Source of the DNA: Nymphaea colorata
Lineage: Eukaryota > Streptophyta > Magnoliopsida > Nymphaeales > Nymphaeaceae
Length of the DNA stretch: 64,000 nucleotides
Direction: 5' to 3'
Assembly (NCBI RefSeq): GCF_008831285.2
Contig: NC_045138.2
Coordinates: forward strand, 6,293,205-6,357,204
The notes below the pieces were generated by a model. The model worked only from the letters and a program-made list of their open reading frames with translations, did no database searches and was not told the origin of the DNA. This document shows, one piece after another, positions 46,991 through 57,639 of the stretch. Both the position numbers and the translations under genes were made by a program. Position 1 is the first letter of the stretch. Every line of letters begins with the position of its first letter.

Positions 46991-47600
46991 TCATGTGTCA
47001 ATGCATTCAATAACAAGGACGAGAATTTTATGTTTTAATATTGCAATCATTGAATCCCACCTAAATGTAGCATTAACAATTGTATGTTCCAAAGTCATGA
47101 GATCCTTTATATTCAAGTTTTTTCCTAATTTAAACTTGTGATTTACTTGAGAGAGTATAGTTGGTGGAAAGACACCTCATATCCACAATTGTCTAAAACT
47201 TACATATAAAGTAGGAGATATGGTGCAAAAGCTACTCACAATTGATTCAAATTTAGGAGTCATATGTACAAGTAAAAATGCTTGTCTCCTAATGTATTCA
47301 ATAACAAGGATGGGAATTTTAGATTTAATGTTCATGTCGTCACTGGATGCTGCCTAAATTTAATGCTAGCATTTATACTTTTGAATGTGTGAGTCTCAGT
47401 ATTTAAATTTCTAATTTAAGCTTATGTTTTATTTGGGAGAGTATAGTTGATGGAATTAAAGACCCCTCATGGCTTCAAGGCCTCATCGGCTTTGCCTTGC
47501 ATGCCTTCATGGCTTCAAAGCATGGTCAGGTCTTTGTATTTCAAAACAAGGCAGGATTGAAATCTAGGCGGATCATAAGAGATGACAAGAGCCACAAGTT
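46695..47600 (+). repeat. Tandem ~295-bp monomers and broken T start
   Basis: Monomers start near 46695, 46992 and 47283. The T sequence continues through the 'catggcttcaaggcctcat' stretch and stops within 'agccacaagttgg' at 47602. T1 (about 621) and T3 (about 49089) continue there with 'ctttccgagag'. Confidence 0.8.
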
Positions 47601-47762
47601 GGTTTAGGGTTTAGGGTTTAGGGTTTAGGGTTTAGGGTTAGGGTTTAGGGTTTAGGGTTAGGGTTTAGGGTTTAGGGTTTAGGGTTTAGGGTTTAGGGTT
47701 AGGGTTTAGGGTTAGGGTTTAGGGTTTAGGGTTAGGGTTTAGGGTTTAGGGTTTAGGGTTTG
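47601..47762 (+). repeat. Interstitial telomeric repeat array (TTTAGGG)n
   Basis: About 160 bp of uninterrupted TTTAGGG units with five TTAGGG variants mixed in. The left flank is T-block sequence broken after 'ccacaagttgg'; the right flank is Y-block sequence starting 'aatgagaaagtattatagg' (equivalent to 45302). The array therefore sits exactly on a duplication breakpoint. It is plus-oriented (G-rich strand on top). Confidence 0.97.
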
Positions 47763-48475
47763 AATGAGAAAGTATTATAGGTTTCCCAAAAGTTAGCTCA
47801 TGCACAAGAGAGAAGATTTTGAAGATATTTATGGAGAGTTTTGGAGTCAAAACTCAAAATTTGAATTTAACAATATTTTCATGCGAATTTCAAGTATTTT
47901 TGAATTTATTTAAAATTTTATTTTCAATAGGTCTTGACCAAATGAGGTTGGCTCTCAGACCTGCAAACACCCCATTGGGAGTGTGGGCAGGGCTCGTGCC
48001 CACCTAGCAGACCAAAACGGCCCTTAAGGGGTGGGTCGCGGTCACATCACTCGTGGCAGTGCGTGGCGCGGCTGTGCGCCTTGGTCAGAGCGTATGGCCT
48101 GGCCATGTGCTGCTCGGCCAGGGCGTTTGGAGTGTGCAGGCATGCCCTCTTATTGGTTTGCTTTGGACCAATAAGGGGTGGCTTTTGCCCCTGGCTTCCA
48201 AGGTGGTCCCACACATAAAACAACATAAAAATTATTTTTAAAACACACATTTTAAAGGGCAAAAAGATCTTTTGTTACAGAGGCACCAACTTCATTTTGC
48301 GTGGACGAATAAGGGGTGGCTTGTACTTTATTTGAGACAATAAAGTAGGAAAAAATACCTCTCATATGCATCATTGTTCAAAAGCTTTCATGCTGTCGAT
48401 GTATATATAAAATGGGAGATATATTGCCAAAACTAGGGCAACAAATGATTTAAATTTGAGAGTTATGGGTGAAAA
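47763..48475 (+). repeat. Shortened second copy of the Y2-alpha3 junction region
   Basis: 47763-48300 repeats 45302-45930 with a deletion of about 95 bp near 48030 (after 'aaggggtg'). At 48301-48322 a junction with copied filler leads into the end of block alpha (equivalent to about 46838), so about 900 bp of alpha is missing. From 48320 the monomer tail runs into T3. Confidence 0.85.
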
Positions 48476-51400
48476 AGCTCATGTGTCAATGCATTCAAAT
48501 AACAAGGACGAGAATTTTATGTTTTAATATTGCATTCATTGAATCCCGCCTAAATGTAGCATTAACAATTGTATGTTCCAAAGTCATGAGAACCTTTATA
48601 TTCAAGTTTTTTCCTAATTTAAACTTGTGATTTACTTGAGAGAGTATAGTTGGTGGAAAGACCCCACATATCCACAATTCTCTAAACTTACATATAAAGT
48701 AGGAGATATGGTGCAAAAGCTACTCACAATTGATTCAAATTTAGGAGTCATATGTACAAGTAAAAATGCTCGTCTCCTAATGTATTCAATAACAAGGATG
48801 GGAATTTTAGATTTAATGTTAATGTTGTCACTGGATGCTGCCTAAATTTAATGCTAGCATTTATACTTTTGAAAGTGTGAGTCTTAGTATTTAAATTTCT
48901 AATTTAAGCTTATGTTTTATTTGGGAGAGTATAGTTGATGGAATTAAAGACCCCTCATGGCTTCATGGCCTCATCGGCTTTGCCTTGCATGCCTTCATGG
49001 CTTCAAGGCATGGTCAGGTCTTTGTATTTCAAAACAAGGCAGGATTGAAATCTAGGCGGATCATATGAGATGACAAGAGCCACAAGTTGGCTTTCCGAGA
49101 GCAAGCAGTTATATGTGGTGGGCTTCATTGTAACAAAATTCTGAAAGCTTGTCGGAGCTGGCACAAAGGACAGCAATGCTAAGCTAATTTCCTACTTTGT
49201 TTCCCTGCTCATCACCTTCTTGGTTTACCTTGCTTATGTCTATGCTTGTTTCCCTTTCTAGTTCATCAGTCTCCCTGACACACTCGTACGAACTTGACTT
49301 GCTGCTTGTACCAATACAACTCTTCTTTACTATTAGGGTTGTACATGAGCTGAGTCAAGCTCGAGCTTGGTCAGCTCGACACTAGTCAACACATACTTAA
49401 TTTGCTTGCCTGGACCTTGAGCAGTGAGTCAAGTTGTATAAGGTCAGGTGGAGCTGGACTTGATAGACTGGGTCCCAGCTAGAGCTGGGCTTGTTTAAGC
49501 TCGTTTACCAACTGACAACTGTCATTTGACTTGATCTGTTTCCTTTGTTTTACGAGTTTATGTAGTTTGAATTTGACTCATTAAAAAGCTGAGTTTACTG
49601 AGTGAGTTCAAGTCAAGCTCGAGTTGGCTCGACTCATTATATATCATGACTCAATGCCAATGATACGTGTGGGAACAATGTGAAATCAACCGAATATCTG
49701 AATGATATTCAGCTCCTCGACAATGGAAACAGAGTTTCTCTGGTTGAGAATGTCTACTGGAGAATGTCACCCATCAATTCAGTTAGGAGATTTCTTTACA
49801 AGCTAGAAGGTAGTTCCTATTCCAATTCATCATCAAACATAGAGAAAAATACTCATTTTCCTTAATTTACATAACCTTACTTCCATTGAGTATTGTTTCA
49901 AGACATGGAACCAATGCCCTTTACAAAAACTATTTATCCTCGTTGGCACAAAGGCAGTAACAAAAGAAAGCCTAGATTTTAGGGCGCTGATTATGTAACA
50001 AATTAATTTACGTAGGGGAACCACTATGCAAATAAAATAAATTGTGTGGTTCTAGATGGGCACACCACACCCAGCTCTGCCATTAAGCTAATTGCTAATA
50101 AGTTGGTGCACATCATAATATATTACACTTAACTTTATGGATTTATAGAAGAACGTAAGACTTAGTTGTTAAAGTATACATACTCAACAGGAAGGTTATT
50201 CGGATTATCTCACATTTGCTTCAGTAGCCAAATTAATTAAATATTGGGAAATATTTTCTCTCTATTGAAGGAACTAAGAGTTGGTGACTTCAAATGGATA
50301 TTCACAATGTCTTTCTTCATAACGTATCTTCAGTGAGGTAGAGATTGATATGCAAATTGAATAGCCTGTTGTACGGACTTAAATAATGTCCTTGGAATTG
50401 TTGGGTGAGCAACAAGAATATAATATCATACAGCGGCAAACAAGAGAAACGAAACCCCCACCCTTCACCCATCCCCCAGGTACCAGGTCTGCTTGAGTGC
50501 TTTCGGTGGTGAATTAATACACAATTTAGTGATGCTTAGAAGGTAATATTAAGAACAGTATAATTACCTAGTTAAGAAGTGTTCACCTCAAGTATTTATT
50601 CAACAATTTTCATGAAAAGAGTGACCCTTATTAATATTTCCCTTCTTAAGTTATAAACAAAAAGTAACCCCAGAAAAACAGAAAATTTGTTCTAACGATT
50701 TTCATATATAATTAAAGTAATAACCATATTTATTCAAGTATGTGTGGATCATGATATAGATTCTCTTATCCAAATCCGATTCAATAGCATTTATGTTCTA
50801 CAGCACCTCATGAATTTGAAAATCTCATATTCTCGAGTTGTTCCAGTCCAACTTGGTTATAAATATGTAATTCATATTGTTAATTCGATGAGAATCAATC
50901 CACAAATTCTGAAATATGAGATCATTATAAAGCTAAAAAATATTAAATAAGACGTTTTCTCAATGCAAAAAGGAAAATTAAGTATTTCAAGTGTAGATTT
51001 TAAATCGAATCTAAAATAGATTCTTTCAAGAACTATGGATTTTACCGGGATCTTTTGCTATAGCCTATTGTTTACTTGGCGAGGCTAGTTTTATGCCTAT
51101 GTAACTTTTGCCCAGATTTTCAGGCAGACCCCTAAACGTGTGACTAAAATAAAAAAAACTGTTCAGTTCCGTTTTAAAAAGAGTGACCATGTAGGAAAAG
51201 AATAACCTTCATAGAATCAAACAACAAGACAGTAAATGTCATTTTTTGTGAATAATTAGCAAAACTTATTTTACATCAAAAAATAGAAATAAAAATGTTC
51301 TATTTTTATCAAACGAAGCTTATAATTAATCATATTTAAATTTGATAAAATAACTTAAAGTTCAAAGGTAAAAAAGTAGTTGCACTTTAGATTTAGTTAT

Positions 51401-52230
51401 CTAATTTATCTCCTGGAGGTAACATATGACATTAGCAAGGACACAATTCCGAGTATTGCAAATGGGCCAAATCAGGGTCACGAGCTATTTGAGACCACCA
51501 TACATAAACCAACATAATCAGATCTAGATCTGGTATGGAAACTATCTGAGGATTCAGATCTAATACCTCTTTAGCACGAACACGCAACCCATTTGGCTGG
51601 TCAATGGTCACCCTCATAAAGTCTCAAAAGTAGGGATATAAACGGGCCAGACATATCAGATTATCAAACAAATACCGAATCCATGGACGTGGTAAAAAAA
51701 ATTAGATCCATTCAAATTTAAATTCAAATACGGTTTGCTGTTTCACCACTAAACATAAATTAGAATAAAATACCCACCAGTATCTGATAAAGATCCTATC
51801 TACATAATGGAGCTGGATCTTACATTAGTCGGATCTGAATTCAGTTTTCCAGAAAATCAGCTCCAGATTCAAATTGGAATTATTCAAATATGATTAGTTA
51901 AATTGGTTAAAAATTAAACCCAACACGAAACCAAAACTATATTGCAACCTAAAAGTCAAGACACAAGACAACTGGTGTAGAATTTTTCTGTTTTAAATTA
52001 TTTCTCTTTGTTTAATTAGAAGAAACATACTCTTTTTAAGTATGTCTTGACATTTTTGATTCACAATTTTTTCGTAAACTTATGTGCAAATTTTCAAATA
52101 TTAGTCAGTCTTTTGTGACAGACCAAAGTTGAGCAGTTAGCTGTAAAGGCCTCACACATAAATGAAAGAATTAGATCAATAATAAACAAATAAATGGATC
52201 ACTTGATTTACTAGGCAAAGGTCTAAGCAT
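48476..52230 (+). repeat. Segmental duplication block T, copy T3
   Basis: It is nearly identical to T1 for the first ~1.6 kb (48476-50040 against 1-1640) and collinear with T2 beyond that. It contains two ~295-bp monomers (48476, 48768) and a GAGCTCGA repeat (49333-49650) that lacks a microsatellite. Short frames (48627-48845, 49197-49385, 49680-49865) recur in other copies without a known domain. Confidence 0.85.
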
Positions 52231-52990
52231 AATGTTCTTAGACTTCTGAGCAAATAGTGCATGCTTTACAAATAGGTTAAAAAGTTTTCAAAAGGGTTTT
52301 GGACGGGCAAATGATCATGCAAATGTTGAGCTTGGGCATTTCGTTTTAACTTGCACTGGTCTTTCCTCTTACATTAACAAGTAGGCACTGCCGTAAAGCT
52401 ATGTCATCCTTATGACCACTTATGACCACACACGAGCTCAAATACTTCGACCATCTTGAGTTCCATCCAACCACGGCTACCCAATGGTTCGGATAAATGT
52501 GATTAAATGCACCATCTGATGCAAGCCGGAGGATTGCTCCATCTAAACCCGGATGGAGAAATCCACAAGTCCATCATGAGCATGTCATTGCTTAAAGATT
52601 TCCACTGTGTTGTATACAAAGTATGGACTTGATGTCTACCTACCTCTGAACTTCATCATGAAAGTTCCACAGTCAAAAAATTCGAGAGCAATTCTAAAAA
52701 CTTTACAGCAGCAACTGAATAAATTTTTTGATATATATTTTTCCATAGATGCTGCTATATTTTTTGAAGTAAGAAAACGTAACTTTAGTCTCTAAGCAGT
52801 GGCATGTTCAAGAGGATGGCATAACTTTATCAGCTGCAATTCCTACTTGTTAATGTGAGAGGAAAGACCAGAGCAAGTTAAAACGAAAGGACCCACAACA
52901 TTGGCATGCTCGTCCAAAACCTTTTTGAAAACTTTTTAACCTATTTGTAAAGCATTGTAAATGGGCCAATCTTATTAGCATCAATAATGA
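52230..52990. repeat. Foldback with ~190-bp arms and ~360-bp loop in T3
   Basis: The left arm, about 52238-52420, includes 'ctttacaaataggttaaaaag', 'ttttggacg' and 'ctggtctttcctctta'. The right arm, about 52805-52970, has their reverse complements 'gaggaaagacca', 'cgtccaaaacc' and 'aacctatttgtaaag'. The loop (52440-52800) has a 62-codon frame at 52607-52795 without a known domain. T2 keeps only the left arm and part of the loop (about 29945-30240). T1 keeps only the outermost ends (2285-2385). Confidence 0.8.
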
Positions 52991-52999
52991 CACATTCCA

Positions 53000-53345
53000 T
53001 CTACTTCGTGGGAGGGAGAAAAGCATCTCCTCTGCTTTCCATTCTCTTTCTTCTTTCTTCTTTCTTCATATATATATTTCCATTCTTTTTCCTTCGTATT
53101 TTTTTTCTCTTACTCATCTCTCTCTCTCTCTCTCTCTTTCTTCTATCTAGTTCTCAAGTGGATAAAGAGAAATGGTGCCATAAGAAACACCTCAAATTAA
53201 GCATGGTGAGGAGGACCACCTTAAAACCTTTTTTTTCTTTTTGATCCCCTTTCTCTATTTATTTTCTTCTATTTCATTATTCTGTTTCTCTCTCCCTCTT
53301 TCACACACACACACACACACACATTCTATCTCTCTCTCTCTCTCA

Positions 53346-53391
<46 letters not shown>

Positions 53392-53919
53392 TGAGAGATA
53401 GAAATGTGAAAGGAATAAGAAAAGAAATAGAGAAGGTGGCCAATAAAGAGAGAAAAGGCCTTAGGGTTGTCATTTGCACCATTCATAACATGTGTCCCTA
53501 TGACACCATTGCTCATTGTCTCCTTAAGCAAGGAGAGAGAAGAGGGAGAAGGTGAGAAAGGAATTAAAGAAGAAATATGAAGGAAAAAAGAACGAGAATA
53601 ATATATATAAAAAAGAAAAATAGAAGAAAGAGAACAGAAAGCATAGGACGTTCCCTTCTCTCTCAACTGTGGCCAGCAAAGGGTTTTCTTATCACACAAA
53701 TGTACAAGCACACAAACAGGAGGACGGCCAAAGCACCAGGGGAGAGAATAGCAGAAATGCTGAGGAGTCATTCTCTCTCCTTGCTGTTGCAGTTGATGAT
53801 CTGGTGCTACTTTTCTCCAGTTATCCACTCCACCTCCTCCTTCTCTCTCTCTCTCTCTCACTGTGTGCCTCTCTCATTAGGAAAAAACTGGAGTTATTGG
53901 GAAGTTCCATTCAGAGAAC
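53000..53919. repeat. Block P, copy P3 (before the MITE), with expanded microsatellites
   Basis: The left arm, about 53015-53205, and right arm, about 53515-53870, flank a spacer with three pure runs: (CA)n 53302-53323, (TC)n about 53328-53345 and (TA)n about 53349-53387. In P4 and P5 the same spacer has only short 'acgcacatgatatat' or 'acacacatgatatat' seeds. The frames 53241-53555, 53343-53861 and 53577-53942 run across these runs. Confidence 0.8.
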
Positions 53920-54505
53920 CACAGTCACCTGGGTGCGTTTGATTTGAGCTCGCACCCGCACGGACGCGTTGCGGGTGCGGGTTCGGGTGCGCACCCAATC
54001 AGCACCCGCTGATGAGCTCGCACCCAAACCGCACCCGTGGGTTGGATCTAGTTTCGAGTCGAAACCAAATCCAAAACAAGTGTATGGTTTGGATCTAAAT
54101 CTGATTTCGAGAAAAAACCAGATCCAAAATCCACAAAATCAAATCCACCATTCTCACCCGTCGGCCATTACATCTAAGTTAGATACATCTATAGATATAT
54201 TATATGTTCTCTTTTCTCTTTCAAAAAAAATGATGCAGGACTAAAGAATGGTGGCTTTCATAAAACAATCTGTTTGCCTTTTTTTCAAACATTTCTTTTC
54301 TGATTTTTTTCCACTACCATAAAATGTATAATTTTAATTGTGTTATTTAATTTCTACAAAAAATTAATAATAATAATATTATTATTATTAATATTAATAA
54401 AAGATCTTCACCGCACCGCCACACCTAATTTTTTTGAGATGTGCCGCACCGGCACCCGCACCCGCACTGGCACCGGCACCCGCACCCCGCACACAAGTGA
54501 CATAG
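53920..54505. mobile_element. hAT-like MITE, 586 bp, with 8-bp target duplication
   Basis: CAGAGAAC flanks it at 53912-53919 and 54506-54513, and P2 has one uninterrupted copy at 30538-30545. The ends CACAGTCACCTGGGTGCG and, in reverse complement, CTATGTCACTTGTGTGCG agree at 13 of 18 positions. An 8-bp duplication is typical of hAT transposons. The subterminal regions are dense in GGGTGCG/CGCACCC words and the middle is AT-rich (54240-54400). No transposase is encoded; the frames 53969-54244 and 54340-54534 are not meaningful. Confidence 0.9.
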
Positions 54506-55073
54506 CAGAGAACGTGTATTTTTTTCTTCGATGAAGTTGCAATAAGCCTTAATTTCGACATGTTTATTGAGATGGTTGGTCCTTCAAGAAAATCTACTGT
54601 TAATTAGAACAAAGTGTTTTGAACTTGGTGTTGAGTTTTCTTTTATGGAAATTATTATGACGTCCTATCCCTGTGGATTGGGACAAGAAGGTAGCGAGTT
54701 TCCATTTAGAACTCATGGGGCTTCAGCTACTTTTGCTTTAAAAGGAGAGACACTAATGTACAAGTTGAAGCACAATAGGGCTTTGCAGTAAAATCAGGTC
54801 GGGTACCCTGGGAACATGATGCTTTCAGCTATCTTGTTGGGTGGCAGGATAAAAACCTCCTCCAACTCACCGTGCCTTCTTAATTAGTAGGTTCACCACT
54901 CTGTGTAACATGCAAAACAGAAGGCCTTATGCATAACACAAATCATGGAGCAAACTTTATGAAAGAAGGTATCAGGATTGCAGAAAATTTTAAATGGGAT
55001 GCTGATAACCTTACAGGTTTCATTTCTAGTAGAGCATGGTGTAATGTGCATGGATGTTGTCTGATTGGCACAC
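54506..55073 (+). repeat. Block P, copy P3 (after the MITE)
   Basis: This is the continuation of the P tail, matching 30538-31130 closely, including 'aagttgcaataagcc' and 'catggagcaaactttatg'. About 130 bp near 54860 present in P2 is absent. Confidence 0.85.
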
Positions 55074-55480
55074 ATTCACAAGCCTGTGATTCATAGAACT
55101 TGAGATCACCCTCAGCAAGCTTAGTAGGATACTATGATTTGTCCTCCAACAATCAAATTTAATGAAAAAAATATTTATAAGCAGGAAAGGCACTAAAAAT
55201 TAACGTTTTAGGCAACATTACATGTATAAATAAAAAAGCTCATGCCTCGAATGTAGTGATAACAAAGATGGCACTTTCAGATTCTAATATTGTTATTCAC
55301 ATTGGATGTTGCCTAACATTTAACAATACCAACTGCACATTCCAAAGTTTGATTATTTATATCTAAGTTTTACAAACTTATGCTTTTGCTCTATCTGAGA
55401 GAATAGGGTTGGTAGGAATACCTCATATCTACCGTCATTTTAGAACTTGCATGTCATAAACTTATGTAATGGAAAATATA
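55074..55480 (+). repeat. Y-like segment with one ~295-bp monomer
   Basis: It is collinear with 31190-31570. The monomer starts near 55235 ('aaaaagctcatgcctcgaat'). Confidence 0.75.
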
Positions 55481-55935
55481 GTAATTGCCTTAGACATAGT
55501 AATTGTTTATGATGTCAAAGTAATTTCCATAAAAAAAACACAAAACCAATTCGAACACGCTCTGGTCTGGTTAGAAAGAGACATTTGAGGACGAAAACAT
55601 CTGCGAAATAGTTACAATACAGTTGTGGCAGTTTTGTTTTTTTTGGATACGTAACATTTTGGAAAGAATAATATTGGTTGCACGTCCAATCGTATCATAA
55701 ACACTATTTGGCTACATCTCAAAGTTTAGATCCGAAAGCAGTTAACAGAACGTTCGTTTTCCTCAATAAATTCCTTGCTCGCTCAAGCCACAAATTCCTT
55801 TGGACAAATTCATTAGAAGGATTGTTGTGCCTAAAACTTGTATTCGTGGTCGACCCCCCTTTCTCCTTTTGCTTTCGTCACCATACAAGGTTCGCTGTAT
55901 GATGAAAAGATGAACCTCTTAGGTTCAGTGCATTT
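55480..55935 (+). repeat. Block Z, copy Z2
   Basis: It matches 31570-32045 up to 'aggttcagtgca', where the two copies part. The shared frame 55678-55902 is described under Z1. Confidence 0.7.
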
Positions 55936-57639
55936 TCTATCTTGTTCCGAGAAGAAAATTAACTGAGTCATGTCAGTTTTGTCCAGCCTACCTAGCAGCC
56001 TCCTAAGCTAGGAGACTTTAATTTAAGTTATATATTTTGATTCATTGATGGTGAATATATATAAGCAGTTACATATATATCGTACGACATTCTAGAGTAT
56101 ATCTCCAGACTTGGTAATAGATTAATAAAGAAGAGAATCAATTGGTTACAAGATTAACTTACAAGAAAAGCGTTATTAACAGGCCCCTTCTTCACTCCTT
56201 GCCATATTGAATGATATATCTCAAAATATGGATCTGGCAGACCTAAATGAAGAAGAGAATGATCCATTGGTTATCAACAGGACTTAAAGATATAGAAATC
56301 AATTATGCGTATGAAGAACTTATTAAGAAAATTGATGAGCTAAAAGTTAAAACATCTTAACCAACCACGTCAAAATTAAGTAATAAATATTTGTTCATCA
56401 AAAGAAGATATGAAAATCTAAAAGATAAAAATAAAATTATTTGTCCAAAATAGTTAGGAATAAAACTCGACAAAACTATAGGAAATCACATGTATAAAGC
56501 AATAATCTGACTTTTACTGAAGTCTTTATGAAGGAAAAAGATTATGGTTATCCTCCAGGACAACCATATTATGAAATGAAAGATAGGTTTTAGATAAACA
56601 TTTAAAAAAAAGAATTGATCAGAAAAAAGTAGGTGAAAATAATACAAAACTTCAGAATCAAGAATTAAACTCAAGTTTTATTCAATGAGTTTATTTATTT
56701 TATTGATTAATAAATCAATGCAACATTTTTTATAATTTAATAAAAAACAACTATTTAACAAGTAAATAAAAATAAGCAAAAAATTAAAAAGTGGTCTATT
56801 ATAACTATTTAATTAAAACTATCTTATGTAATCAATGTGTGCATTTTTATTAATTAACATTCAGTAAGTAAATAAAACATAACACAATAAAGATTTTTAA
56901 GAGATGATGGGCTTAGATTAGGGTTGAGGACAACTAGATGGATGAAACAATTTAAAACATCAACTTATTTTCGTCCTTCAAGGCTGGAGATTTTGCCGTT
57001 TTTTTAGGGTTGCACAATGAGTCGAGCCAACTCGTACTCGATTCGAACTTCCTCGAAAAATCTCGGCTCGAAGCTCGAACTTACAAAGATATTCAAAACA
57101 ATAAACAAGATGGTTAAGTCTATTTGAATAGCGGAGGATTCTCAACTCTCCATCCATTCACTACCCATGGAGCAATCCTGAGGCACATTCATAAAAAAAT
57201 CTGGAAATGAGGAAAATGGGTTTCTTCTCAACCTGTTAGCTTTTTGGATATTCTGTTACTAAAGAAGGCGCTGATATAATAAAATTTGTTAGGGTTCATG
57301 TAGATGTGGCCTGATCTGATACAGAAAGCCAAGGAATGAGGCTTGGATGTTATCCAAACTTATGTTTCTGGAACGGCCATGAGCCCTCTCCTGGGAAGGT
57401 AACATTTCGTTTCCTTCTACTTCCAGATTTTCTTGTTTTCTTGTTTTTTGGCCAAGATGGTTCGTTTCCTTCTACTTCCTTCTACCCTCTTCTGATCTGA
57501 TACCCCATGCTGCTTGTTAACTTTGAGAATTATGCACTCACACCATTCCTCTCTCAACCGGTCATGGAACAGTGAGACTCGAAGTTAACGAATGGAAAAA
57601 CTCCTGACCAACCTATCTTGCACAGAGCTAATCCAAAGG
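55936..57639. other. Unassigned, very AT-rich DNA
   Basis: No second copy is present in the window. A stretch at 56230-56620 translates in pieces into Lys/Ile-rich peptides (for example KDIEINYAYEELIKKIDELK, then YENLKDKNKIICPK) interrupted by stops and frame changes, which looks like a decayed coding region of unknown type. A GAGCTCGA-type repeat lies at 57002-57095. 57100-57640 has no recognised content. Confidence 0.45.
57002..57095. repeat. GAGCTCGA-type repeat fragment
   Basis: It starts 'tagggttgcacaatgagtcg' and continues with 'gagccaactcg' and 'ggctcgaagctcgaac'. Only one end is seen. Confidence 0.4.
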
